This document shows positions 1 to 11,882 of a DNA stretch of 64,000 nucleotides, in pieces. Both the position numbers and the translations under genes were made by a program. Numbering within the stretch: position 1 is the stretch's first letter; every line of letters begins with the position of its first letter. A model generated the notes under the pieces. The model ran no database searches. It saw only the letters and a program-made list of their open reading frames with translations, and was not told the DNA's origin. The DNA is taken from NCBI RefSeq assembly GCF_019578655.1, contig NC_063263.1, forward strand, positions 23,745,001 through 23,809,000, read 5' to 3'. This DNA comes from Ricinus communis. Its lineage: Eukaryota > Streptophyta > Magnoliopsida > Malpighiales > Euphorbiaceae.

Positions 1-921
1 TTTCCAATGGGTAGTTATGAATGTTGTAAAGTAACATATTTGTTTTTGCTTTTCTTGAAACTTTAAGTTTCCATTTACAATTGTCATCCCAGCATTATAG
101 AAATATTATTTGTCACAAGATTTCTACACCTTATATTAAAAATCGTTGTTTAGAACATAGAAACTTATTACCATTTTTCAGAGTTTATGGAAGCTTATTA
201 CCATTTTCAGAGCTTATTTGTCTCTGTATATCTAATCTTGTTTTATTTCTGAATACTTCGTATTTGATATCACATCTTCTTGACTCCTGCTTTCTATTTC
301 TCCGACTTTTTGATTCATTAAATTTGCATATATAATTACATCTTAAAACGATGAATATTTTGTGCAATCTGATTTTATCATTTTGAACTCTTTGTAAAAG
401 AATAGTGTTATCTTTCTATTTTTCAATGGCACATGTCCATTCTTCACTTGATACTTGATTTCCAAGCTCGTTAATTTCTTATTGATTTTCAATTAATTTG
501 ATTGATTTTCAATTAATTTGACAGTGTTTGTGTGAAGCCGTTGTAATCACATTCTTTGGATGGGAAAGACCTCAATTGGTTGTAGTAGGTCAGGGGACCA
601 ATACTTAAACCAAATCTGGCACAACGTGACTTCAGCATAATCACAAGTGAGAAGCATGATGACTTCTGGCAAGAAATTCATTTGGACAAGCCTGAAACTA
701 GGATACTACTCCCAAAAGAAAACCATTATGATCAAAAGTATATAACCACTGCAGCTTTCTCATCAGTTTGCATCCCAAGAAAGAAAATACTATTGGATCC
801 ACCAAAACCTTTTGAGGATGCTAGCATAACATAGAAATTTTTACCACGGGAGAGACTGATTATTACTGGGAAATTGGTAAAACAGGTGTCACTAATACTT
901 GCACTAAAACAGCTTGCGAAC
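1..921. other. 3' flank of the SDH6-like gene, no other gene seen
   Basis: AT-rich sequence downstream of the minus-strand SDH6-like stop codon. Short open frames here have no recognisable protein features. The first few hundred bases downstream of the stop (about 600-921) probably include the 3' untranslated region. A partial duplication of a 'cttattaccatttt' phrase lies at about 165-210. Confidence 0.5.
481..520. repeat. Perfect 20 bp tandem duplication
   Basis: The 20-mer attgattttcaattaatttg occurs twice in direct succession. It is a small local duplication with no function suggested. Confidence 0.9.
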
Positions 922-3900
922 TTAAGACTGCCCTTCACATTTCTTCTCCCACCACTCCATGAACTTAACTTGTGCAGCCATGGTGTCCAACCTGTAGAGC
1001 TGCATCCAGTGATTTGCAACTTCATGTCCAAATGTAAGACCAAAAACACCTCCAGCAAGGAAGGACAACCCAGCACCTGCCACATAAGATTACATTAAAA
1101 ACTAGGTAATCGTTAACTAATCCATAAGAAAAATAATAAAAAATAATAATCCCAACTCCTGTTATGACCCAGGTTATTCAGGTCATAAAACTGTTTTGGG
1201 AGGCATGAAAACAGGAAAGAGAGAAAGAGAGAGAAAAGAAGAGGAGGAGAATTGAAAGAAAAACAGTTTGCAATTGGCTGCTATCAATTGGATACTCTTG
1301 CAACATCAACTGGTATTTATATACACAGATTACAATTGAGCTACTTACAAACAATCACAGCCTCTACAATTAGCACAATCCATACTTGTGGCTAACAATT
1401 AATACTGGTACATGACAACTTTGTATATGTTTCTAACTAGGAACTCATCCACTTACATTTGCATTATACCTACCATCCTAAAGATGGCCACTTAAGATCC
1501 AAAAATGGTCATATCCCTTTATCAAGCTCATATAACCATAAAAGGGAGAAAGAAACAGCAAAATGTCCAATATTAAGCTCAAAGAAGCTACAACTAGCAG
1601 CATTTTGAAAGCCTCCCATAAAATGAAAATTGTATAAGAAAACCCCATCCCAGAATTGTGAATAGCTGGAACAGAAGCTCTGTCACATTCTTTTGCGCTG
1701 GGAAACAAGTTCTCTATTTCTTTAATGAATAGGTTCGAATTTCCATCTGAGGAATTTATGACAAAAGAAATCATTCCTAGCTACAGGTGAGAGATGGAAC
1801 TTGATATGATATAACACTCTTAATGCATAAAGAGAAATGTTAGAAGAGTTAATAAAATAAATTAAAAAAAGAACCTACAGCTTATAAGATATCTTGCCAT
1901 CTTCCTGTGGTGCTGTTTAACATACAGAATAATAATTATGCCTTCTTTATGACAACACATCTGCTTAGCAATGGCCTTTCAAGCAGATGCAATCTGCAAC
2001 TTATTATCCAGTAATCCTTGATGAAGTAGGTATTGCAGCAAATAAGAATCTATAGAAAAGTATACAAAGATGGCTAAAATTTTAATTTCAATAAAAGTTT
2101 CGGGCATTATAGAGTATGATCTAGTCCTTTTCACACTTAGCTGCTCGTCTAGTCCTTTGTGACTTCCAAATTTGTGGGTACTTAATAATCTCTCTAGTTT
2201 GCGTGGAAATGCTGGCTGTTTTTGGAAACTAAGTTCAGTAACTTGGACAGATAACTGCATTACAAACTAAGCTCAATAACTTGAAATAGACACATATGGT
2301 TCAATCAGAAATACTTTCAAGTTCTTTTTTCATCGTAATTCAATTCTGTCTTTCAGCAAAAAGCATTAACAATTAGAAGAATGAGATGGCAATAAGTACC
2401 ATGTAAACTCCTTGAATATTTCCAGGCAGCACCAGCAGTTGATACTGCTCCAATAACACTTCCTGTAAAAGCAAATTTTGCTGCCTCTCTTACAGTTTTC
2501 AGCTGAGAAGGCAATAAGAATAATAATATAAAAGTGTTAATCAAACATTGAACAATAAAGAAGATGCAGAACCACATTCAAATGGCAAAAAAATCATTTA
2601 AACATGCGAAATAATATGCCTAAGAAGCTACAGGTCCATGAAATATTATTCTAAGATTACATCAAATAAAATAACAAATTTCAAAATCAGTATAAAACAA
2701 CACGAAAATAATGCAGAGAGCAAGACATTATCTGGAATATCCATATTCTTTTCTCTCTTTCCTTTTACTAAAAGTGTATACAGACAGGGTCTACAATGCC
2801 AATAACAAGAGTTTATTTGGAATTTGGAAGACCAAGCTTTTCTGAAGATTTTGTGAAATGGGATCAGACAGTACTTAAAATAAATTATGTGCCCAGATTG
2901 AGTTCTAATTCAGGGATTAGAAGATAAGGCCAGGAAAAGCAAACAATGCCAAACATTGTTATCCAGTTAGTATGAAGATACAAAAGATTAAACAAAAGCA
3001 ATTGTAGCACAATAGTTCTCCTCTGCCCTTGGTAGTTAAGCCAAACAAACATGATCAGGACCATTAAGTTAGAAGACAGTTGGATGAACTTGAGTGAATT
3101 TACAGTCCTTTTGACTCTAAAGCTAACAGCTAAAGTTTTCGACTTGAAGAATAATAATGCAGACTGTACCCTTAGAACTTCTACTCAGAGTATTAACTCC
3201 TTTCCTGATAAAATGAGAAGAATATTAGCTGGATTTTGAGATTCGGATGAATATCCTTACTGTCAAGAAAGTGAAACCCGGAACCCATCTTTAACTAATG
3301 GAATTCAACCAAAATGGTTTCACCTATATCTCTGGCAATACTTCAGAAGTGGTGTATCCAAAGCCACCATATCCTTCCCAAAAGGCTCCTTCTGAAAGAG
3401 AGTAGGAAAGTAAGAGAGGGAAGAAAGATATAAGAAGCATCTCTAAGAATTTGAAAGGTTGTGAGTTCAAAATTTAAATACTAATTGACCATAAAGCAGA
3501 CCAGGCTTCAAAAGGAAGTCCTGACATATACTGACCATGATGAATGAGCTCACCAACATCTCAACTTCAACCCTCTTTAGAGCAACTGCTAACACTCATT
3601 TCCAAGTAGACAACCAACTAATGTCTCAAGTCTCTTGCTTTACTTGTTAACAAAATCTTGTTGTTTGTAACATGAGAGTTCATATTCTTCGTAGCAAGAA
3701 CAGAATATGGAAAGCCTTAAGTGCTTTGATTTTGCATGTGCAATTGAAGTTCGATCTCACCTCATCGAATCAATATACAGACCTAGAACTATTGCAATCC
3801 ACATGTATGTAATATCAGGTTATGATGTAAAAGCCAATTAGCAAAGAGAAGCCATCCTATATACAACTCATTATAAAGAGAGTTGCATTAAAGCAATAGC

Positions 3901-4424
3901 AGAATCAAGCACATAAAAACATGAAACCAAATCAGAGCCAAAATTCAAGGGGTCCAATAAATAATCTAGCATGAAACTACCCACAAAACAAATAAAAGGA
4001 AAGACTGAAGTTAAGATAAGTAAAAGATATCACATAAAAAAATTATCCAGATGATTATAACACAGAAAAAGTCCAATTCAATCAACATAAACAGAAATAC
4101 CCAGATGGAGACAAGGATCCAGAAACAACAAAATGAAAGAGGGTAGGGATCCAAAACAAGAATAAAGTGAAAAAGAAAAAAAAAAAAAAAGAGAAAGGAA
4201 ATCAAAGAAGTGAAAAGGAAAGGAGAAAGATTTACAGTGGGGCCATGAACAGGATCTGAAGCAATAAATTGCTCAACATCAGAAGAGGACCAAGAAGGAA
4301 GAGGCTTATCACGCTTTATAAATCTCGAATAGTTTTCAAGAAAACTAAATCTTTCACCCCAAAACTCCTTGTATCCTTCCCAGTGCTTCCTAAAGAATGA
4401 GTTTGTCTCTGCATCATCCGCCAT
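922..4424 (-). CDS. SDH6: Succinate dehydrogenase subunit 6-like protein (three exons)
   Basis: Predicted exons on the minus strand are 4424-4236, 2502-2400 and 1076-922, giving 189+103+155 nt, that is 148 residues and a TAA stop. The introns have GT donors and AG acceptors, and the phases (0, then 1) join cleanly. The ATG at 4424 opens MADDAETNSFFRKHWEGYKE. The middle holds FIASDPVHGP, followed by two glycine/alanine-rich stretches (about residues 70-90 and 98-118) that could be short membrane spans, then LDTMAAQVKFMEWWE near the C-terminus. I recognise this pattern as the plant-specific small subunit SDH6 of mitochondrial complex II, which would sit in the inner membrane. That family name is from memory. 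The length fits and no disruption is seen. Intron 2 (1077-2399) holds an LTR-like insertion. The gene is likely functional. Confidence 0.78.
1160..1445 (-). mobile_element. Possible small copia-type LTR fragment inside SDH6-like intron 2
   Basis: Read on the minus strand this stretch has a TATA-like 'tgtatataaata', a long pyrimidine-rich leader, and an end in '...ggtcataaca', which together resemble a short Ty1/copia LTR. The plus-strand left edge begins TGTTATGACC at 1160. The right edge is not defined and I found no convincing target-site duplication. Confidence 0.35.
1446..2399. other. Remainder of SDH6-like intron 2
   Basis: AT-rich intronic sequence ending at the splice donor next to 2400. 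No coding or structural signal was seen. Confidence 0.6.
2503..4235. other. SDH6-like intron 1
   Basis: Long first intron of the SDH6-like gene. It starts (minus strand) with GTAAAT at 4235 and ends with a pyrimidine-poor ...TTCTCAG before 2502. An A-rich run lies at about 4178-4196. No exon-like or TE-like signal is clear to me. Confidence 0.6.
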
Positions 4425-4436
4425 CCTTAACCTAAC

Positions 4437-4463
4437 CTCTCTCTCTCTCTCTCTCTCTCTCTC
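4437..4463 (-). repeat. CT/GA microsatellite in the 5' leader of the SDH6-like gene
   Basis: A run of CT dinucleotides on the plus strand (GA on the coding strand) about 15-40 nt upstream of the start codon. GA/CT tracts are common in plant 5' leaders and core promoters. Confidence 0.85.
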
Positions 4464-4579
4464 CAGTTAACAATTCAATAATTTCAAGATTTCAAGAATC
4501 AAGATTCTTCTCTCTTTCTCTTTCTCTATCTATGCTGTTGTTGTGCGCGTCGGTTTCGGTGAATATGTTCATTATTTTT

Positions 4580-4885
4580 AGGCTTAATTAATTGTAAAAG
4601 ATACTCGACTTTTCACAATTTTTTTCAATTTAATCATATGTTTTTAATTGTAACAATAGCACGAATTTATCAATTTTTTTAAATCGATATATAAATGAGA
4701 TTTCCGATGAAATTTATTTCATGTGGCTACCGAAGCTCTGGTAAATTAAACACATAGAAACGGTGCGTTTTAAAGTCAAATCAGAAACATGCGTTTTTTA
4801 CATCGTAATTAGAAACAAAAAAAAAAAACAAAACGATGGCGTATATGGTGTAAAAAAACTCTAAATCCTTAAAATTGAAATAGCC
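4580..4885. mobile_element. Mutator-like MITE beside the SDH6-like promoter
   Basis: The ends are inverted relative to each other: left AGGCTTAATTAATTGTAAAA, right (reverse complement) GGCTATTTCAATTTTAAGG. They are flanked by a 9 bp near-duplication, ATTATTTTT (4571-4579) and ATTATTTGT (4886-4894), 8 of 9 matching. Nine-base duplications are typical of Mutator-like elements. At about 306 bp with no ORF it is non-autonomous. It lies about 150 bp upstream of the SDH6-like start codon. Confidence 0.55.
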
Positions 4886-4904
4886 ATTATTTGTTACTGA
4901 AACT

Positions 4905-6277
4905 ATTTTTTTAAACTAATGACTAAAAGTTAATTCCAAATGTACTACAAAAATGAATGAGCAAAGAGAATAATCAAGATAAAAAAGGACACCTAAAGAG
5001 GACCTAGACTAACTGGTAACCAAACAAAGGATAATAGATTGTTCAGTCCGATTATGCTACCTGTGGATGGATTTTAAATTGAATTTGATTTCCCTCTCGA
5101 TACAACCGAGTTCCTAAACCTAAGAATCTAAAGTTGGAATCTCTTCCTAACGATTAATTATTAAGTTACCCTTAAGCTTTAATTCACCTCTATTAAGCTT
5201 TATTAATTCTTAATCCGACAAATTAATTGACCTTATCTCTAAGTGAAAATTAACTTGTTCTTGTAATTGAATTTCCAAATTCAATTAGAATTTCTCAATT
5301 ATTAAAAGAATTCTAGGAACAGTAATCAATACATTCAAGGTAACGAAAACTGGATTGTTATTATTAATTGCAGAAAGAATATAAGAAAAGAAACTCAAAC
5401 AATCTTAACAATTCAGTACAAAAATCAACATAGCAAGGATCCCTAATGGGTTCAATTAATCTAGCTATACATAATCATGTCTACAATAAATAGAAATTCA
5501 ATTACAATGAAAGAATAAAGAAATCGAAACATATACATCCTTTTTCTAGAATTGGATGAACAGCTCAGATTCTTGATTTACATTGCAAATGATTTCCAAA
5601 ATACCTCTTGATTTTCTCCAAAATTCCTCTTCAATCTTCAATCGAATCTCAATAGTCACGAATCTAACGTCAAAAGGTGGAATCAGCCTTTGGAAGCTGA
5701 CTCGGAATGTCTGAAACGTGTCTAGAAAAACTACAGAGGAAGATGAAGAGTTAAAACCGTTGATTCGTTCTTTTTTTGCTCGTTCAATTTTATAATGTAC
5801 GCAAATACTAGCGTGTTCGAAGCCATCCAGGCCGTGTTGGTCTCCAAATGACAGAATGAATTGAATCGAGAAAGGGCATGTTCTTGCCCGTGTTACCAAC
5901 ATGGTCGTGTTCTTGAATGTAGCAAGGGTGTGTTCTTGCCCGTGTTAGCCAACACGGGTCGTGCTTTGGGGCGTGTTTACCCTCGAAAACCGTGTTGCTT
6001 CAAAGTGCTTAAGCTACACAGCCTGGAATTGCTGCACGGGCTCAAACACGGGCCGTGTTGACTTCCCAAAAGTTAACCGAAGGTTAAACGCCTTTGATTA
6101 CGTCTGTTTTTGCCCTGAAATTTATCTGAAATTGCTCAAAAACTAATGATGGACCTATAAAATCTCCTGGAATACAAAAAGGCACAAAACACATGTGATT
6201 TTAGAATTAAAACACCATAAATGCTAAGAAAATGCACAATAATATGCAAGCAAACATATGTAAAACTATGCACATCA
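4905..6277 (-). mobile_element. Element C 3' LTR (outer end truncated)
   Basis: Matches the element's other LTR at 33.7-35.1 kb over most of its length and shares its inner end, ACTATGCACATCA. About the outermost 150 bp seen in the 5' LTR is missing here, so the left border is approximate. It contains the conserved LTR block (about 5060-5300) and several CACGGGCCGTG-type motifs (one at 6047-6057). Confidence 0.75.
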
Positions 6278-6296
6278 AATCACCCCACACTTAAGC
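6278..6296 (-). other. Polypurine tract of element C
   Basis: On the minus strand the sequence just before the 3' LTR reads AAGTGTGGGGTGATT followed by TGATGTGC. A G-rich tract abutting the LTR is where plus-strand DNA synthesis is primed in this family. Confidence 0.65.
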
Positions 6297-7890
6297 TTTT
6301 GCTTTTCCTCAAGCAATTAACAACTCAACTCACAAAAATGCAGTCAGCAAGTCCTTAAAGTTCATGCCCCTAGGCCACAACAAACAACATTGAACACATC
6401 TCAAAAGAAAGTCAATCATAAGTCAAGTTGCAAATTATTAAGATAGAATGAAGATAATATCAATGCAAAAATAACTTAAACAACAACTTAATAACAAACA
6501 TCAAAAACCAATGCCTCACAAGGATCACTCAAGTCACTCAAAGTGTGTATAAGGTGAGAAACAAATCCCTTAAACCAAATGCATAAAACCCGCTTACCAT
6601 AAGCTTGCTCATAAATCCTATCTTCGCTACTATGAACAAATAAATACCAAAATCAAAGGGTCTTTACCAGGGTTGTAAGAGGCTAAGGTAAAGATATGGA
6701 GATTTGGGAAAGAAGTGTGAAAATGCTAGAAATTCTTGCAATAAACAACAATGTATGCTCAAAGGATTAAATGCCCAAAAATATTCACTAAAATCCTCAA
6801 TTTGTAGAATAACGCTTGAAAATACTATTAATCCAATAAATAGATAAAGAAATAAGGAATTTTTTTTTCTTCTAAAAATGAAAAGTAGAGTAGTAGCTTA
6901 TAAGAGTACTGTTGCATACAATTGAATGAAGTAAAGAGCAAAAATACAGTTTGGATCGAAATAAGCATCTAAATATCAAAAAGGACTTAGTGAATTTATG
7001 AACATAGCAAATGGCATTTTAATCCCAAATAAAAGTGAGCAAATCACAATAAATTCCAGCATAAAGGTAAAAGAAAGATAAAATGAAAGGGCTAAGATGT
7101 AAAGTGTGAAGTGTAAAAATGAACAAAAAGGGTAAAGGCTCAAACATGGTTAACTAATGGAAACACAAAGGGTAGGCTTTTGGCAAATGTGATGAATCCT
7201 AAGTTGCTCAAATCATCTCATGGTATTCACAAATTCATGTAACCTCAACAAGTATTACAGAGCAAGTTCTAGAAGTAAAGCCAGGTACAATGCACACTCA
7301 GATAAGAAATATAAAGAGCATATGTATAATGCATGTCAAAATGGCTCAAGATCTCACATTTGAAGCGTGACATTAATTGCAATTGGTTCTCAATATCATC
7401 AATTAGGTCATCACTTAAGAAATACATGCGTATGACATAATCAACATTCTAAGTTACAATTTGACAACTCGAGAAATAATTAAATAACACCGGTTTAACC
7501 TGGCAGAGTTGATGTATTAAACACCATTAATTATTTTCTAAGGAGAATGAACAATAATGAAAATAACTACAATTCTATAAATCAAATCATCAATTAGCTC
7601 AAAAATAGTATAACTCAAGTGCATAAAAACATAGTATCCTAACATCCTAACACTATACATCATTAGCAATAGCAATTTCAGACACATCCAAAAGTCACAA
7701 GAAAGAGAAAAGAGTATACGATTTTACCCATCCTACACTTGAAAAACACACTGTCCTCATTGTAAAACAAAGTGGGCACTCCATATGGGATGTACAAATA
7801 AGAGAGTCAGAAGCAATAAAATTCAAGTACATAAAATGTATGAAAAATAAAATAAAAGAACGCATAAAATGAAAGAAAATCTAGGGGAGA
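6297..7890 (-). other. Element C 3' noncoding region
   Basis: No usable ORF. It aligns by eye, over most of its length, with 25120-26740 of element D (for example the phrases 'cctcaagcaattaacaactcac' and 'catctcatggtattcacaa'). The shared region shows that C and D belong to related lineages. Confidence 0.65.
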
Positions 7891-9510
7891 CTACCTTGAT
7901 CATCCGTTGAGACTGGTGGAGTGAAAGTTGGTGCATCCTCAGCAGGAGCTATGCTAGACGGCGGTGGGGGGGTCCTAAGTGGAAGTTGAGCTGGTGGAGG
8001 CATCAGTGCATCCTCAATAGGAGCTGTGCTTGTAGATGGTGGAGGGTACTGAGTGGCAGCTCGAACCAGTGGAGGCTAGGTCGCATCTGGGAAACAACCA
8101 CTGAGTTCCAATTCAATATCACCTAGGTCATCAAAGAATCGTTGTACTTCATCATCCTTGTCGGAATCGGCTATCTGCTAGAGCTGTGCTGCCATCTAAT
8201 CTGCCTATGTAACTTGTCTCTCTAGGCCCTTCAAAAGCTGCTGCAGTACCTCGTTAAAACCCTGGAACTGTGCTCTGGTCTCCTCTTGAAACTGCCTGAA
8301 CTCAATAAAGTGCTGTTGTTGAAGGTCTGAAATCCTATCTAAGTGATCTGCAAAAGCACCTATCTGAGCACGGGAAGTGCTGGCAATGTATGAAGATGAA
8401 GCACTAGGAGAGGGGGCAAAAGCATGCGTCGGGTCAGGTACGTCTCATGGTCGTAGCTCTAGTACTTCTATAGTTGGGTCCTGTGGTGCTCTAGCTCTAG
8501 CCTCCCTTACCTCATGCAGGATCCGGCTGACTAATCTGTACTTAATGCCATGGGGCCCCTAAGAAGCTATCACCATCAATATGTTAATCATCTAGCGGAC
8601 TCCCACTAGTAATATGTCCCCTATCTGGGTCAGCTCACTCAAGCAGCCATCCAGAAAATCCAACCTCCTAGGCAACCATGTGATGTAGGGCCAAAATAGA
8701 GATGTATCTTCTTGGACTCCCTTACGAAGGTCCTGGTCTGATTGGCTAGGAGATAGCCCAAATCTAGCTTCCTGCGCTGGTCTAGTGCCCAAAGGATGAA
8801 GATATAAGTCTGCGTCACTACCCCAAAGCTTTCCTATCTACTTGTAATAGTGTAGACCAGCAAGGAATGTAGATATCACAGCTAGTTTGGAATGTTGGAT
8901 GCCTTCGAGCAGCTCGGGTAGTAATGCTCAGGCCTAGTCACAAACTTATCCCACATACTCTCATAAGGGATAGGGTGAGTATATAAACACCCCTAGTAAG
9001 CCTCTCCGGTGATCTCCTACTGAGTCCATAACCCTAGGTGCATTCCAAATTGAGGCACTGTCATCTAGAATTGTGTGCCCCCCAGCCTGAAAGAAATGGA
9101 ATCTGGCTGATGCCAATCAGTGATCTACTGTTGTAGAAAGAAAATGTTGCAGAACTCTATAGTGAGCTCCCGATAGGTAGGCTCAATGATGTCGAAGAAG
9201 CAAGCATATGGTAGGGTCTTTAAAAACTCTCTGATCTTCAGGGATAGTCCGACCTTCTCTAGTGCGGTGAAGTCAATACACCGTCCAATCCCTACTTTCT
9301 TCCATCGAAGAGATTGGAAGTGCCGCTCATGGTCTGCAGACTGAAAAGTCAACAAGCAGTGTCGCGCGGGAGCTCGTGGTAGTGCTAAGGGTCTCTGAGG
9401 TATGGCTGGCATTGTCGCCGAGGCCGACCCTACAAATAAAAGAGGCATCTACATCTGTGCGACGCCTCTTGTACTAGGCCTATCGTGGAGGCTGCTGTTT
9501 GGTACACTCT
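7891..9510 (-). pseudogene. Extra downstream ORF of element C (decayed)
   Basis: Minus-strand translation gives pieces such as EPTYRELTIEF (near 9170), YSPYPL, KFVTRPEHYYPSCSKAS, YLHSLLVYTI and GVVTQTYIFILWALDQ. These recur in a plant retroelement ORF usually annotated as a putative plant transposon protein. It lies downstream of integrase and before the 3' LTR, the position where Athila-type elements carry their third ORF. There are many stops, including several that would be Gln or Trp codons in a coding copy. The family assignment is from memory and its function is unknown to me. Confidence 0.55.
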
Positions 9511-10377
9511 GACATTGTACCTAAAAAGGTATTGGTCAGTAACAAAAGCATAGAAAATAACATATACATAACAGCTAAATAATTCAGACAACATAAAAAT
9601 AACCGAGATTTTGGCAGCATTATGGCTGAAAATGGAGAAACATAAAATTTAAGGCATTAGAAAATGCCTCAAACCTCAAATTCCTGCAACGAAATAATGC
9701 CCAATTGCATTCCAACACAAACTAATGAGCAACAGTAAGTAAACTTCCACAATTCAGCAATGTAGGGTAGATTAAAAGAAAAGGCAGAATTAAACAATAG
9801 GAATTAAATAAGTAAGCTAAACAACAAAAAGTATAATTAAATTAAAATGAAGCAACTATTTAAAATGCACTTAATGAACAAACAACGAGAATAGATTAAC
9901 AACAAACAATCTTAAATACATAAGCAGAAAAATAAAAATTAAAAATGAAAAGAAGTTACTAAATGAAGAAGAAAACTTACTTGGTTGATGGCGAAATGCG
10001 AGAAAAATACACAAAGAGTGAAAAATTGTAAGAGAATAACTGAAAAATGGAAAATTTAGAAAGATTTTCTTTGAAATGGTTACGATACGCCCGTGTTCTG
10101 CTCACGTATATATAGCCATTCTCCACCGACACGCCCGTGTTCTAGCCCGTGTTCCAAACATAGGCCGTGTCTAAGTCGTGCTCTCTAATCATACCATGTT
10201 TGTGAACGCCTTAAACTCAACATAGTTCAGACATAGGCTGTGTTGGAGACCGTGGTACTCTCGGGAACCGTGTAGCTCTATTTTTCACAACCAACACACC
10301 CTAGGTAATTAAGCACGAGTCGTGTAGAACAGTAGGGGCCGTGTTGGGTACCGTGTTACTCTTTGGAACTGTGTAGC
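9511..10377 (-). other. Element C noncoding spacer with CACGG-type motifs
   Basis: AT-rich to about 10070, then a stretch dense in 'cccgtgtt' and 'ggccgtgt' phrases up to the B insertion point. The sequence around 10275-10345 resembles 17352-17410 on the other side of the insertion. No gene seen. Confidence 0.5.
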
Positions 10378-10396
10378 TGATATAGATGATTCTATG

Positions 10397-11228
10397 TGAT
10401 GTGAATCCAAGTTCAAAGCTTAAAGAGATTCAAGATCCATTAATAGTACAAGAAGGCCCAATCACAAGGTCCAAATCCAAGAAGCTTCAATAACCCATAT
10501 TGGGTTTAATTAGGGACATTTGGAAAGCCCAAGAACTTCAACCCAATAAGGCATCCATGGAGGCCCAAGGAATAATATTTAACTTATTTTTATGTTAATA
10601 ACAATTAGGGTTACATGTAGCCACTATACAAGTTAATATGGTAATTAATACCAAGTAATGGTTATCAATGTGGGTAGTGGTTATTAAGAGCCACCATATA
10701 CAAGTTAATGGGGTAATTAATACCAAGTAATAGCTATTAGTGTGGATAGTGGTTACTAAGGCCATTTAAGAGTAAAAGTAATCCTATGTGTGTGAGTCTA
10801 TTTTAGTAGTGTGTGCATGGACTTGTACTCTATATAAACAAGTCATTTTTCTTTCTTTTGGGCATGATTGAATTTGATATATGAAATTTTGTTTGAGTTT
10901 TATTGTGAGGAATTTTGTCTTTTATTTCTTGCTTGAACTTTGCGACTTATCAAGCTTTATTCTAGCTTGTGGTGTCAAAATCTAAATCTTTATTTTCTTA
11001 TTATTTATCAAACTTTCTTGTTTGTGGCATAAGAGGAAATTCAAAGTCTATCTTAGTATCTTTATCCTTATTGGTAAAGGGGTTAAGTAGCATCTATCTT
11101 CTTACTTTAATCTTTGAACGATCCGAATTTGTGGATTAAATTGGTAATTTCTAGTTTTCTTCTAATTCAACTTATCATAGTATTTTTGCTATTGGGGAGT
11201 TAATTGATGAAACCTACAATTCCCATCA
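10397..11228 (+). mobile_element. 5' LTR of the CRM-like element
   Basis: Pairs with 15180-16010. It holds a TATA-like 'ctctatataaac' (about 10830-10841), so the transcript would start shortly after it. The first 200 bp are homologous to the 3' end of the pol reading frame, because that frame runs into the LTR. Confidence 0.88.
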
Positions 11229-11232
11229 TAAG

Positions 11233-11244
11233 TGGTATCAGAGC
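11233..11244 (+). other. Primer binding site (initiator-tRNA-Met type)
   Basis: TGGTATCAGAGC, four bases after the 5' LTR. It is the standard complement of the 3' end of plant initiator methionine tRNA. Confidence 0.9.
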
Positions 11245-11882
11245 ATTGGCTCAAGATTGAGGTTTGCGTATCCAATATTATCTTTTAATTCTCAATATCT
11301 TGTATTCATCTTATATTTTGCACCTTTTGCCATCTATTGTTCTTGTTATTATTATTATTTTTATCTTTATTCTTCTTATCTCAAGATTTTGTTTGCATAT
11401 ATAAAAAAAAAAGCGCCCTAAAAGAAAAAAATTGTTATCTTTGATATTCTTGTGTTAGATCTCAGATTACATAAAAAAAATTGACTCTTCATATTCCATT
11501 GAGATCTATCTTTATAATTCTATATCTTTGTGTTCTTTGATGATCTATCTTTGTTTTTCATTTCTATTAGCCTATTTGCTACAAATTGTTCATTTCTTTA
11601 AGCCTACCTTATTATTTTCTTGTTAGCCTACCTTATTTTTTTTATCATTGATTACTACATTCTTGAAATTTTGTTTGATTGAGAAACTTAGTTCATCTAA
11701 GAAATCAAAAGCCAAATTTGAGAGGTAAAAGGCAAGAGTGTGAGATCATTAGAAAAAAAAAAGAAGCCAAAATTGAGTGTAAACACGAGTGGTATACATC
11801 AATTTTGAGTGAAATACATGAGAGAGTGTTGTGAGATTGTTTCTTTCTATTTTCTTTTGTTAAAATTTTAGGTTTTACAATC
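11245..11882 (+). other. Untranslated leader of the CRM-like element
   Basis: T-rich leader between PBS and gag, with no ORF of note on the plus strand. It corresponds to the usual chromovirus leader. Confidence 0.6.

Noticed and set aside
4011..4235. Extension of the SDH6-like first exon leftward as a continuous hydrophobic ORF
   Set aside because: After HGPT the text becomes Phe/Leu-rich low-complexity; a GTAAAT donor and the clean join to LKTVREA at 2502 show that it is intron.
5546..5902. Minus-strand open frame of ~118 codons
   Set aside because: It lies wholly inside the 3' LTR of element C, and the sequence is explained as LTR shared with 33.6-35.1 kb.
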